A stretch of DNA of 64,000 nucleotides from Empedobacter falsenii (GTDB lineage Bacteria; Bacteroidota; Bacteroidia; Flavobacteriales; Weeksellaceae), in NCBI RefSeq assembly GCF_019308355.1, contig NZ_JAAGKM010000014.1:1-64000 (forward strand), given 5' to 3'. The first letter of the stretch is position 1. Each line of letters opens with the position of its first letter. This document shows, piece by piece, positions 1 to 8,693 of this stretch. The notes beneath the pieces are model-generated. The model was given only the letters and a program-made list of their open reading frames with translations. It ran no database searches and was not told the origin of the DNA. The position numbers were made by a program, and so were the translations under genes.

Positions 1-160
1 GACACAACCAATTCACAATTGGGGAATTATTTTGAATCAATTTTTAACTATATTTGAAAAAAGGATTCAACTGTAAAAACAGTCAAACCCATCTTATTTC
101 TATTTACACAAAATTGTGGATAGTGTCTTTTCTGTATCCGAGTTGTATCCATCTTTCACC

Positions 161-715
161 TTACTTCTTATTATAAAAATCAATTTGTCGTTGAATTGTT
201 TTTTCGGTTTGAATAATGTCTAATATTAAAATTTTGATAGTTTCTTTTTTGTTCTTTTCTGTTTCATAAAAGTTGGAGTATAAGAAATTCATGAAAAATT
301 CTGTTTTGTTCTTTAATATGTCTTTTTGTTCTTCAATATTAGACAAAGAAGTGATTTTATCATAATTTATCAAGTCTATTTTGGAAGTTGAAACTGATTT
401 CCAAGCGCTTGTTTTAATCTGAGGAATAAACACACCTTTACATTTCATTGTGACACCCAAAATGTTAACACTTTTGTTATCAGCATAGTATTCAAGCGAA
501 TCAACATAAGAATTTTGCAATGGAATATTGTATTTTATTTCTTCCGTTGTTTCATTCAATTCACTTTTTATCGTTGAAAAAACTTGATTAATATACACTT
601 GGTCTTTTCTATTTGTGTTCCAATTGTCAATAAACAGTGCAATCAAAATACCTACGGTTACAGGAATAATTTCTTTGATAAATTGAATTGAATAATTTTC
701 TAATGCTTTCTTCAT
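161..715 (-). CDS. DUF6090-like single-pass membrane protein
   Basis: The 184-residue product has an N-terminal hydrophobic helix of the form EIIPVTVGILIALFIDNWN (about residues 15-33). This is the hallmark of the flavobacterial DUF6090-type family, whose members carry a short cytoplasmic tip, one membrane helix and a helical soluble domain. The rest is charged and helix-rich, with no catalytic motif I recognise. The function of the family is unknown to me. It reads in the same direction as the receptor gene upstream but is separated from it by about 155 bp, so co-transcription is uncertain. The start is the first ATG and directly precedes the membrane helix. Confidence 0.7.
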   Translation of the reverse strand: MKKALENYSIQFIKEIIPVTVGILIALFIDNWNTNRKDQVYINQVFSTIKSELNETTEEIKYNIPLQNSYVDSLEYYADNKSVNILGVTMKCKGVFIPQIKTSAWKSVSTSKIDLINYDKITSLSNIEEQKDILKNKTEFFMNFLYSNFYETEKNKKETIKILILDIIQTEKTIQRQIDFYNKK

Positions 716-872
716 TAAATTTAGTTCTTGTTAATTTATATTGATGTGTTAAATCAAACAAATATCTCATATTCATCGGAATGCACCATAACTATTTTTA
801 TATTTTTTGATAAATAGTGGCGAAATTTAAAGGTTAACAATTAAGTTGATATTTTTGAGATTTGTATTAAGT

Positions 873-3242
873 TTAATTTGCTCTGTTTTGTTCCTCGAAA
901 TTCACTTTTTTGTTGTTTTCTTTCACTTTGTTATTTCCAAAATTGTATGTTAAACTAAGTTTGAAACCTCGGTAATCATTGTATTGATTAAACTCCGAAC
1001 GATAATCGCCATTATACGAATACCCTTTGTTTTTAATCGTTTTGAATACATCATTTACCACAAAATTAGCTTGTAATTTTTTATCGAAAAACGAAGCTTT
1101 AATGCCTGGCGAAAATTCCAATTGATCTTGCAGTTTTATGTTGGCATACGTGAACGGAAGCGAATGCCAGAAGTTTAGCATCAAAAACCACGTTTTATTC
1201 TCATTTAATGTAATAGTGTTGTAAAAGGTATATGACATCGAATAAACTTTCAGTTTTTCCAATTCAGAAATGGTCGGTTTTGTGATTGTATAAGATGCAT
1301 TTGCATTGATTGAGGTTTCCCAAATTTTGAAAAATGTGTTGTAATATCCAATATTGAATCCCGTTCTGTTTTGGTCATAACTATTTTCTATTACATTGCT
1401 GTAAATTCCGTCCGAAAAACGTGCAATATTCGATGTGTTATTTTGGCTAAATTGATTGTAAAGTCCAAATGTAAATTTTCCTTTGTACGAATAATTTAGT
1501 TCAATATTATCATTAAATGATGGTTGTAATTTAGGATTTCCTGTGTAATACATATACGGATTCGTGTACCAACGGAATGGATTTAAAGATTGAAAATTGG
1601 GACGATTTATTCTTTTGGAATAATTGATACTGAACGAATGATTTGTAGTTGGTTTGTAACTGATATAAGCTGTAGGAAATAATTTTCCGTAGTTCTTTTT
1701 CAGACTGCTGTTTTCGTCATTTGGTGTAAAACCTTCTAGCGAAGTGTATTCGTATCGTAAACCAGCTTTTGCTGACCATTTTTGATTGAAATCTTTTTGA
1801 AAGCTAACATAAGCCGCATAATTGTGTTCTTTGTAATGAAAAATATTGCTATTCGATGGGTTCAAAACAAAATCTGCTTCATCAAATTCATAGTATTCCA
1901 CATTCGATTTGTTATCCAATAGTGTATATTTTGCTCCAGTTTCTATGTTCAGCCATTTGTAAGGAAGCGTAAGATCTGATTGTACCGAATAAATCGCATA
2001 TTTCATTTTACTATTATTTCGAACAATAGCATTATGCTGATTCGTGTTGTTAAAAGTATTTAAATTGTTGATTTTATTAGGACTATCGTTCAAGTAATTC
2101 GCTGTAAAACTTAGTTTTTTACCAATGCTGTCCAATTTTATGTCATAATAAGTATTCAAAGTATGTGTTGGTGTTGTCCAACGTTGTTTTTGAAGGGTTA
2201 CTAATGTAGAATCTATAATAGAATTTGTTTCATAATGGCTTAGTCCATCCGTCTTCATATTATAATGCTGATTGGAATAGTCGTAAATAAGACCGATGTT
2301 TTGTTTCTCATTTATTTTATAATCAAGGCTGTAGTTTAACCCAAAACCATCGGGCGTATCTTTTCTTGTTTCCGAGTTGTAGACACTGTTAGTTTTGCTT
2401 AAAAGATCTCGAGCTCCAACGGCTTTATAAGCCATATCAAATTGCCTTAATTTCAACGAAGTGCTTAATTTTTTCGATTGATAATTAAGCGTTCCGCCCG
2501 TTCTGAAGCCACTGTAAGAATTTTTTTGATAAGAAGAATTTACACTCCCGCTCCAGCCAATATTAGGATTTTTCTTTAGAATAATATTAATAATTCCACT
2601 ATTTCCTTGTGCTTCATATTTTGAAGGAGGAGTTGTAATGATTTCAATTTTCGCAATATCATCAGAACGAAGCGATTGTAGATAATTAGTAAGTTCGCTT
2701 CCTGATAAATTAAGCATTCTGTCATTCACCATAACCGAAACATTACCTTTTCCTACAATAGAAATATTATCATTCAGTACATTCACCATTGGTGTGTTTC
2801 GTAAAGCGTCCAAAGCAGACATTCCTTGCGAAGCAATAGAATTTTCGATATTGTAAACCAGACGATCAACTTTCTGTTCAATTAGTTTCTTTTTTGCTGT
2901 AACCGTTGCACCTTCTAAAGTTGTAGCATCTTGAATTTTGATAAGTCCTAAGTCTTTATCTTGCTTAATTTCTATTTCTTCCGAATAAAATTCTACGCCA
3001 AACTGTTCTATTTTAAACGAATAATTTCCAGCATCTATTTTCATAGAGAATAATCCCAGACTATCTGTATATGTTTGATTGATAAGTAAACTATCGTTTT
3101 TAAAAAGAAGAATATCAGCAAATTCAAGTGCTTTATCATGTTGATTGATCACTTTTCCATTTATCGAAAATTGTTGTCCAAAAACTGATGAACAAAAGCT
3201 AAAGACAATCAAATAGCAGCTAATCAAAATAAGATTTTTCAT
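873..3242 (-). CDS. TonB-dependent-receptor-like outer-membrane beta-barrel protein (CarboxypepD_reg + plug + OMP_b-brl_3)
   Basis: The 789-residue protein starts with a signal peptide ending near VFGQ. A carboxypeptidase-regulatory-like beta-sandwich (about residues 23-110) follows, then a plug domain (about 120-225) containing VSVMVNDRML and SGIINIILKK. The remainder is a long barrel. This is the typical order of the flavobacterial 'outer membrane beta-barrel family protein'. It is a paralogue of the gene at 45129-47531, which has the same plug wording (MINDRLM, NSGIINIVLK). The substrate cannot be read from the sequence. It lies just downstream of an AraC regulator on the same strand, which may control it. 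Confidence 0.85.
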   Translation of the reverse strand: MKNLILISCYLIVFSFCSSVFGQQFSINGKVINQHDKALEFADILLFKNDSLLINQTYTDSLGLFSMKIDAGNYSFKIEQFGVEFYSEEIEIKQDKDLGLIKIQDATTLEGATVTAKKKLIEQKVDRLVYNIENSIASQGMSALDALRNTPMVNVLNDNISIVGKGNVSVMVNDRMLNLSGSELTNYLQSLRSDDIAKIEIITTPPSKYEAQGNSGIINIILKKNPNIGWSGSVNSSYQKNSYSGFRTGGTLNYQSKKLSTSLKLRQFDMAYKAVGARDLLSKTNSVYNSETRKDTPDGFGLNYSLDYKINEKQNIGLIYDYSNQHYNMKTDGLSHYETNSIIDSTLVTLQKQRWTTPTHTLNTYYDIKLDSIGKKLSFTANYLNDSPNKINNLNTFNNTNQHNAIVRNNSKMKYAIYSVQSDLTLPYKWLNIETGAKYTLLDNKSNVEYYEFDEADFVLNPSNSNIFHYKEHNYAAYVSFQKDFNQKWSAKAGLRYEYTSLEGFTPNDENSSLKKNYGKLFPTAYISYKPTTNHSFSINYSKRINRPNFQSLNPFRWYTNPYMYYTGNPKLQPSFNDNIELNYSYKGKFTFGLYNQFSQNNTSNIARFSDGIYSNVIENSYDQNRTGFNIGYYNTFFKIWETSINANASYTITKPTISELEKLKVYSMSYTFYNTITLNENKTWFLMLNFWHSLPFTYANIKLQDQLEFSPGIKASFFDKKLQANFVVNDVFKTIKNKGYSYNGDYRSEFNQYNDYRGFKLSLTYNFGNNKVKENNKKVNFEEQNRAN

Positions 3243-3308
3243 ATGTTGTATTTATTTATAACAAAGAAAAAGTATAGAAGAAAGAAAAAATTGTAAAAAT
3301 CGTGCAGC

Positions 3309-4148
3309 TTAATGTTGCGCATAAATCCAAGCCAATTGTTCTTGTTGAATGCTTGTTTTATTTCTTAATTGATTGGGTGATTGTCCCGTAATTTCTTTAA
3401 AATCGCGGATAAAATGAGATTGATCGGTGTAATTATTTTGGTAAGCGATATGCGTAAGTTTTTCTTTTTCGAAATGGAGAATAGAATCTAGCGCTTTTCT
3501 AAATCGAACTGTTTTCAAAAAAGTTTTTGGACTTTGCCCAATTTGATTCATAAACAGGCGATACAAGGTCGATTCATTCACCGAAAGTTGTTTGGCTAAA
3601 GAGCCAACTTTTAAATCATCTGTTTGTTGAATAAGGTATAAGATTTCTTTAGTTTTAGTATTTAAATAATCTTGATTTAAGCTTTTCAATAATATATGTT
3701 CGAGCATTGAAATTCTTTTCAACGAATTCTTTTCCTCAAATAATTGTTCTGTAAAATCTGTTGCAAATTTTGGGAAAATCATTTCGAAAACTTCATCACT
3801 TTTAATTAATTCATCGTACGAAATATTTGTAAATAAGCGTAACGCAGCTGGATGAAAAATGATGCAAACTTCATCTAAAGAAGCATCAATGCTTACATTA
3901 AGATTAGATTCGTGAAATCCTGATAAATAACTTTTGTATGTAGCATTTCCTTTTAAGGTAAAAAGATGTTTGTTTGTTTTATTCTGTTCGAGAATGATTT
4001 TATTCTGTTTGTAAATGGCAAGACACAAATTGGTGTTAGGGAAAGTTGAATAGTCAATCTTTTCATCTTTTTTAGATTTGAAAAGGATGAAATACTGAAC
4101 GATATTTTTTAATTCAGGATGATGAGGTTGTATAATTTCGGTTTTCAT
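3309..4148 (-). CDS. AraC-family transcriptional regulator
   Basis: The 279-residue product begins MKTEIIQPHHPELKN. The open frame extends 13 codons further upstream, but this ATG fits the family start better. The N-terminal part (1-170) resembles the DUF6597-type sensor region found in Bacteroidetes AraC proteins. The C-terminal 100 residues hold two helix-turn-helix units, with VGSLAKQLSVNESTLYRLF and LTHIAYQNNYTDQSHFIRDFKEITGQSPNQLR. The last stretch is the conserved AraC signature. The effector is not evident. It sits 66 bp upstream of the receptor gene on the same strand and 126 bp downstream of a truncated barrel gene, so local control of the receptor is plausible. Confidence 0.85.
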   Translation of the reverse strand: MKTEIIQPHHPELKNIVQYFILFKSKKDEKIDYSTFPNTNLCLAIYKQNKIILEQNKTNKHLFTLKGNATYKSYLSGFHESNLNVSIDASLDEVCIIFHPAALRLFTNISYDELIKSDEVFEMIFPKFATDFTEQLFEEKNSLKRISMLEHILLKSLNQDYLNTKTKEILYLIQQTDDLKVGSLAKQLSVNESTLYRLFMNQIGQSPKTFLKTVRFRKALDSILHFEKEKLTHIAYQNNYTDQSHFIRDFKEITGQSPNQLRNKTSIQQEQLAWIYAQH

Positions 4149-4274
4149 AAACGTACACGTAATAAAATCAATTTTAGCGAATAACACGTTGATAGCGTGT
4201 TCTATTCTATAGACGCTTTTGTTTGATGTATGTTACCTGTAAGTTCGAATTATTTTAATATTATGCTTGAGGAA

Positions 4275-4874
4275 TTAAAAATTATATGCAAATCCTGCAT
4301 TTCCATATATGTTATACATTTTGAATGAAATGGCTTCGAAATTCTTTTTGAAAACCTGTTTGTGAGCCATTGTTACATCAAAAAATAAACTGAAATGATT
4401 CTTTAATTTATATTCAGTTCCTAGTTGGCTTCCAAATTGAAAAGGACTTAAATAATCAGAAAAATCGTACAAACCTTTTGCTGTGTTTTCAAATGTTGTA
4501 GGTTCACCGATTGGACTTCCTTCTCTAAAAACACCATCGTAAATATATCCTGAAAAAGATTTATCAATCAAGGCAGAAAAGTAAAATCCGCCATATAAAT
4601 TCCATTTTGTAGACGCGTTCCATACCAATAGAACCGGCATAGAGACATAAGCATTATCCATTTCGGTAATGACATGTCCTGTAAAAAAGCCTTTGGTTTG
4701 TGCTCCAGTATCGTTTTGTATTTGTGTGTAATAGTTCTTTACTTTCGCTTGTGTTTTCATTCCACGACCTTCTACGTTTAATCCGACACGAACACCTAAT
4801 TCACGTTTATCGTTGAGCCACTTTGTTGCATTTATACCTATTCCTAATTGCAAAGTAGGGTTATAGCTTTCAAT
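4275..4874 (-). pseudogene. 5'-truncated outer-membrane beta-barrel (PorT-like) gene
   Basis: About 200 codons are open, ending in the aromatic-terminated strand YGNAGFAYNF that is typical of small barrels. The protein has alternating strands, as in PorT/OprF-like 20-25 kDa barrels (LGVRVGLNVEGRG, WNLYGGFYFSAL, QFGSQLGTEYKLKNHFSLFFDVTMAHK). The frame begins right after a TGA at 4875-4877 and reads SYNPTLQLGIGINATKW. There is no ATG, no signal peptide and no first strand. The only in-frame start is a TTG at 4853, inside the barrel sequence. An exported barrel cannot work without its signal peptide, so I call it a 5'-deleted relic. A start in another frame or a sequencing error is the alternative. 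Confidence 0.55.
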
Positions 4875-4934
4875 TCATTCTTTTATCAGAATTAGAAGAC
4901 GAAGCTCGATTTTTATCACTATTCAATAAATTAA

Positions 4935-4956
4935 TTTAGAATAAATAAAAATAAAT
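4935..4956. promoter_or_regulatory. 22-bp box shared with hmuT upstream region (candidate iron operator)
   Basis: This AT-rich 22-mer begins TTTAGAATAA and matches 14097-14118 at 20 of 22 positions. Each copy lies 68 bp from the start codon of its gene, here the haem receptor at 5024. Both genes belong to haem uptake, so a shared metal-responsive repressor is a reasonable inference. The regulator (Fur or DtxR type) is not in the window. Confidence 0.45.
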
Positions 4957-4969
4957 TAAAAAATTCGTT

Positions 4970-4977
4970 TACATTTG
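4970..4977 (+). promoter_or_regulatory. Bacteroidetes -7 promoter element
   Basis: TACATTTG matches the TAnnTTTG consensus of the primary Bacteroidetes sigma factor. It sits 47 bp upstream of the haem receptor ATG. No TTG -33 element is seen at the usual spacing. Confidence 0.5.
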
Positions 4978-4989
4978 TCTTATTAATTA

Positions 4990-5004
4990 TTAGACTAATT
5001 CTAA
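4990..5004. promoter_or_regulatory. Inverted repeat TTAGA-N5-TCTAA in the 5' leader of the haem receptor
   Basis: TTAGACTAATTCTAA has perfect 5-bp arms. It sits just downstream of the TACATTTG promoter box and 20 bp before the receptor start codon, where a bound repressor would block transcription. It fits a metal-responsive operator in a haem operon; the identity of the binder is inferred only. Confidence 0.4.
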
Positions 5005-5023
5005 ATAATAAAATTAAGGACAA

Positions 5024-7165
5024 ATGAAGAGGCGCTTTTTTCTACTAAGCTTACTTACAACACTAATTCTACAGGCTCAAGAAATTAATTCGTTTCCAAA
5101 AGATTCGACGATTAATTTGGAACAAACCGTGATTTCTGGGCAATATAATGCGCAATCGGTCAAGAAATCTATTTACGAAGTAAAAGTGATTTCGCAAGAA
5201 ATGATCGAGAGACAAGCAGGAAACACATTGGCAGATGTTTTAAATCAAACATTGAATATGAATATTATTCCGAGTTCTTCTACAGGAAAATCGACGGTGC
5301 AAATGTTTGGTTTGGATGCACAATATTTCAAAATTTTGGTGGACAATATTCCATTAGTTAACGACGAAGGTTTAGGGAATAATACCGATTTAACGCAGAT
5401 TAACTTAGATGATATTCAACAAATAGAAATCGTAGAAGGTGCGATGGGAGTGGAATATGGAGCAAATTCTATTGCGGGAGTAATCAATATTATTACTAAA
5501 AAAGGAGGGAAGAATAAATTTGATATTTCTGCGACTTTGCAAGAGGAAACAATTGGAGATGAATACAATTGGAAAAATAAAGGAAGACATATACAATCCT
5601 TGAAAATCGGGCATAAATTTTCAGACAAAATCTACGCTAATTTAAGTTTTTCACGTAATGATTTTCAAGGATTTTTTGATGATAAAAAAGGAAAGAATTA
5701 TCCTAATAATGACGGATTGAGAGGATACGAATGGTTGCCAAAAGAACAAAATGCAGCAAAGGCATTTGTTCAATATAAAAAAGACAATTATCGTTTGTTT
5801 TATAAATTCGAATATTTCAACGAAGAAACTAAGTATTACGATCCCAATCCAACTCTTGCACCGAATGCGCCAACTGCGACGGTAGATTATTTTGGAAAAG
5901 ATAGAGTGTACACAACAGATCGTATTTACAATCACTTAAATGCTTCAGGACGATTTAGAAAAGCAATTAATTATGATGTTTCGTTTTCGTATCAAGAACA
6001 AAAAAGAAAATTGAAATCGTATAATTATGAAATTCTTGAAGGTGTTGAACATGATGTAAACAAATTCGAATATGAAAGTCGAAAAGTGTATTATTCGAAA
6101 GGGATGTTCAGCAATTTTATCAATAAAAATGATTATTTCGATTTTCAATTTGGTTATGAAATCGATCAAACAAAAGGTTTTGCTTCAACTTCGGCAGGAG
6201 AATTTTTCCAAAAACCTATAGAAAGAAAATTAGGAACGTATGATTTTTTTGCTTCTTCTGAAATTAATCTAAATGATAAACTTTCGTTTCGTCCAGGCGC
6301 TCGCGTGATGTTTTCGGAGCAATTTGATAAGCAGTATGTGATGAGTTTGAGTGCGAAATATCTATTTGGAAAACAATGGGAATTGCGCGCGATTGTTGGT
6401 ACTTCACCACGTTTGCCAAATTATGAGGAAATGTATTCGTATTTCGTAGACGTCAATCATAATGTGCAAGGAAACGAAAATCTGAATCCAGAAAAAGGAG
6501 TTTCTGCTTTTGTTCACTTAAAAAAGAATTGGTATATCGGAGAAAATAATTCATTAGAGCAAAAAGTATCGTTGTGGAAAATTAATCTGAAAGATAAGAT
6601 TGATTTGATTGTTGTCGAAGAATCTCCATTGAAATATCAATATCGTAATATTGATAATTACGATGTACAAGGTATTACGTATTTGAATCAATTCAAAGTC
6701 CATCAATTTTCGGGAGGAGTTGGTTTTACGTTGACAGGCATCAAGCAAGATATTGATGAAGCAGTTGCTGTAAATTCAGTTAAAAATAAATATTTCTATT
6801 CAACGCAAATCAATGCAAATGTTTCGTACACTTTGCCAAAAACCAATACAATTTTCTCACTTTTCTATAAATACAATGGAGCTCAAGAGCAATTTGTCTT
6901 GAAAAATAATCCGTCAAATACAAGTGAACAAATTTTAGTAAAAGGTAAACAAGAAGCTTTTAACTGGATAGATGCGTCAATAAGACAAAGTTTTTGGAAC
7001 AAAAAACTTAGTTTAACAATTGGTGCAAGAAATCTTTTTGATGTAAAGTATTTGAACAGTTCATCTGGAAATGATGGTGCGCATAGCCAAGGTTCTACAA
7101 GTATTTTGTATGGATATGGACGTTCGTATTTTGCTAAACTTACCTTCAATTTAGGAATTAATTAA
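5024..7165 (+). CDS. TonB-dependent haem receptor (HmuR-like)
   Basis: The 713-residue outer-membrane receptor has a signal peptide ending LQAQ, a plug domain (about 35-160) and a 22-strand-type barrel ending in an aromatic/Asn tail. In the barrel, SPRLPNYEEMY followed by GNENLNPEKG resembles the FRAP/NPDL pair of haem receptors, although neither motif is canonical. The next gene, 10 bp on, encodes an HmuY lipoprotein, the classical partner that hands haem to HmuR. The start has a near-Shine-Dalgarno AAGGA at 5016-5020, which is uncommon in this phylum. TonB/ExbBD are not in the window. Specificity for haem comes from the neighbours more than from the receptor itself. Confidence 0.85.
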   Translation: MKRRFFLLSLLTTLILQAQEINSFPKDSTINLEQTVISGQYNAQSVKKSIYEVKVISQEMIERQAGNTLADVLNQTLNMNIIPSSSTGKSTVQMFGLDAQYFKILVDNIPLVNDEGLGNNTDLTQINLDDIQQIEIVEGAMGVEYGANSIAGVINIITKKGGKNKFDISATLQEETIGDEYNWKNKGRHIQSLKIGHKFSDKIYANLSFSRNDFQGFFDDKKGKNYPNNDGLRGYEWLPKEQNAAKAFVQYKKDNYRLFYKFEYFNEETKYYDPNPTLAPNAPTATVDYFGKDRVYTTDRIYNHLNASGRFRKAINYDVSFSYQEQKRKLKSYNYEILEGVEHDVNKFEYESRKVYYSKGMFSNFINKNDYFDFQFGYEIDQTKGFASTSAGEFFQKPIERKLGTYDFFASSEINLNDKLSFRPGARVMFSEQFDKQYVMSLSAKYLFGKQWELRAIVGTSPRLPNYEEMYSYFVDVNHNVQGNENLNPEKGVSAFVHLKKNWYIGENNSLEQKVSLWKINLKDKIDLIVVEESPLKYQYRNIDNYDVQGITYLNQFKVHQFSGGVGFTLTGIKQDIDEAVAVNSVKNKYFYSTQINANVSYTLPKTNTIFSLFYKYNGAQEQFVLKNNPSNTSEQILVKGKQEAFNWIDASIRQSFWNKKLSLTIGARNLFDVKYLNSSSGNDGAHSQGSTSILYGYGRSYFAKLTFNLGIN

Positions 7166-7175
7166 TCAAAAAATC

Positions 7176-8570
7176 ATGAAAAAAATATTTATATATATCC
7201 TATTGTTTAGTCTTTCTTTTTTGTGGTCATGTAATGATGAAAACAATCCAATTGGACAAGATTTTGTTGTTGCTTTTAAGGATGCAAGCATCGATTTTAG
7301 TAAGATTGATAATGAGAAAACAATAAATCTAATTTATTCTAAAGTTGCAGAACAAGATGGACAAATTCATATTAAAATAACCGAAGATAAAGCTACTTAT
7401 AATGTTGATTATTCAACTTCTGTTGCAGTTACAAATCAAGAAATTATTATACCAATCAAAAAAGGTGAAACGTCAACAAGTTTTACGTTTAAGAATTTGA
7501 TTTATCCATTTGATCGTTCTGATAAAACGATTCAGTTTGAAATTACAAAAATTGATTATCCATCAGCGATTATTCAAGGATATTCGTCAACAAAAATCTC
7601 TTTCGAAAATTCGATTGGAGGAACAATGGATGTGGAAATTGGCGGACCAAATGAGCAATATCAAGTTTATGTAGACTTAAGTAAAGGAACGCAAACAAAG
7701 GTAAAAAGAGATTCTTGGGATTTAGGGTTTTATAATGGAACAAATTTCCGCGTGATGTTAAATACTTCTATTTATATGGCGGTAAAAGCGTTGGACGAAA
7801 CCGATTTGTCGAAAGTAACAAAAGCATCGGTTGGGAAATTAATCAACGAAGTTGCGGTAGGTACATTTACAGATTCGAACAAAGAATATGTTGACGATCC
7901 TGCTGGAGATATTTTGAAAACAGCGATTGGGGAAATTAAAGAGTCGGATAATCCAGTTTATTTACTGAATTTGGGTTACGAAGTGGGAACTTCAACGCCT
8001 GCGGTTGGTTCGGCAGCTGTTGCTGGAAATTCGCGCGGTTGGAAAAAAGTGAAATTCATCAAAAAAGACGAGCAATATGTGATGCAATATGCCGATTTGG
8101 ATGATACGACTTACAAAGAAAAAGTAATTGCAAAAACGACAACGTACAATTTTGTTCACTTCAGTTTTACGACGAATGATCTTGTAAATGTTGAACCTTC
8201 AAAATTAGAATGGGATTTAAACTTTACAGTTTTTACTAATCTTATTACAGGAAATGGTTCGTATGGATATTCGGATTATGTGGTCAATAATTTGAAAGCG
8301 GGTGCAAAAGCCTATCGTGTAGATGTAACCAATGAAATTACCTACGAAAAATTTAATGAAACGATGATTGATGAAACAAAATTTTTAGACGATCAGCGTG
8401 CAATTGGTGATTCTTGGCGACAAGTTACTGCTCCTCAAAAATTATTCTCTGATCGATTTTATATCATCAAAGATGCAGAAAATAATTATTACAAAATTAA
8501 GATGTTAGCTTTTCTGAATGCTTCTGGTGTGAGAGGTTATCCAAAATTTGAATATAAACTTATCAAATAA
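7176..8570 (+). CDS. hmuY: HmuY-family haem-binding lipoprotein
   Basis: The 464-residue protein has a lipoprotein signal ending FLWSC (about residue 19), so it is expected to be anchored at the outer membrane. The N-terminal third (about 30-150) looks like a beta-sandwich of the Calx/DUF4843-like kind. The C-terminal 300 residues follow the HmuY pattern: YQVYVDLSKGTQTKVKRDSWDLGFYNG, then WDLNFTVFTN and GSYGYSDYVV. Porphyromonas HmuY, the family type, is about 220 residues, so this is a long two-domain version. It lies 10 bp downstream of the TonB receptor, which fits binding of haem at the surface and delivery to the receptor. Confidence 0.75.
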   Translation: MKKIFIYILLFSLSFLWSCNDENNPIGQDFVVAFKDASIDFSKIDNEKTINLIYSKVAEQDGQIHIKITEDKATYNVDYSTSVAVTNQEIIIPIKKGETSTSFTFKNLIYPFDRSDKTIQFEITKIDYPSAIIQGYSSTKISFENSIGGTMDVEIGGPNEQYQVYVDLSKGTQTKVKRDSWDLGFYNGTNFRVMLNTSIYMAVKALDETDLSKVTKASVGKLINEVAVGTFTDSNKEYVDDPAGDILKTAIGEIKESDNPVYLLNLGYEVGTSTPAVGSAAVAGNSRGWKKVKFIKKDEQYVMQYADLDDTTYKEKVIAKTTTYNFVHFSFTTNDLVNVEPSKLEWDLNFTVFTNLITGNGSYGYSDYVVNNLKAGAKAYRVDVTNEITYEKFNETMIDETKFLDDQRAIGDSWRQVTAPQKLFSDRFYIIKDAENNYYKIKMLAFLNASGVRGYPKFEYKLIK

Positions 8571-8600
8571 ATTTATCATAAACATACTCATTATTAGTGG

Positions 8601-8662
8601 TTAGAATGCGTCAATCCGAGTCATACGGGTCAGAGTGTAATCTCTCGGATTGACTGTTCTAA
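8601..8662 (+). repeat. Intercistronic long hairpin
   Basis: GTCAATCCGAG (8610-8620) pairs with CTCGGATTGAC (8644-8654) over 11 bp. An outer TTAGAA (8601-8606) pairs with TTCTAA (8657-8662) across a small internal loop. No T-run follows, so it is not an obvious intrinsic terminator. It lies between hmuY and the next gene, and its arms resemble those of the inverted repeat at 21506-21629. Confidence 0.6.
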
Positions 8663-8693
8663 TTCTGATTAACAATTAAAAAATTATTATATC

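Noticed and set aside
1-160. Possible 3' end of a gene at the left edge
   Set aside because: No frame reads into recognisable protein over these 160 bp.
5405-6169. Several 69-94-codon open frames on the - strand inside the haem receptor gene
   Set aside because: They lie antisense within a clear receptor gene, have no start context and encode unnatural Phe/Ile-rich strings.
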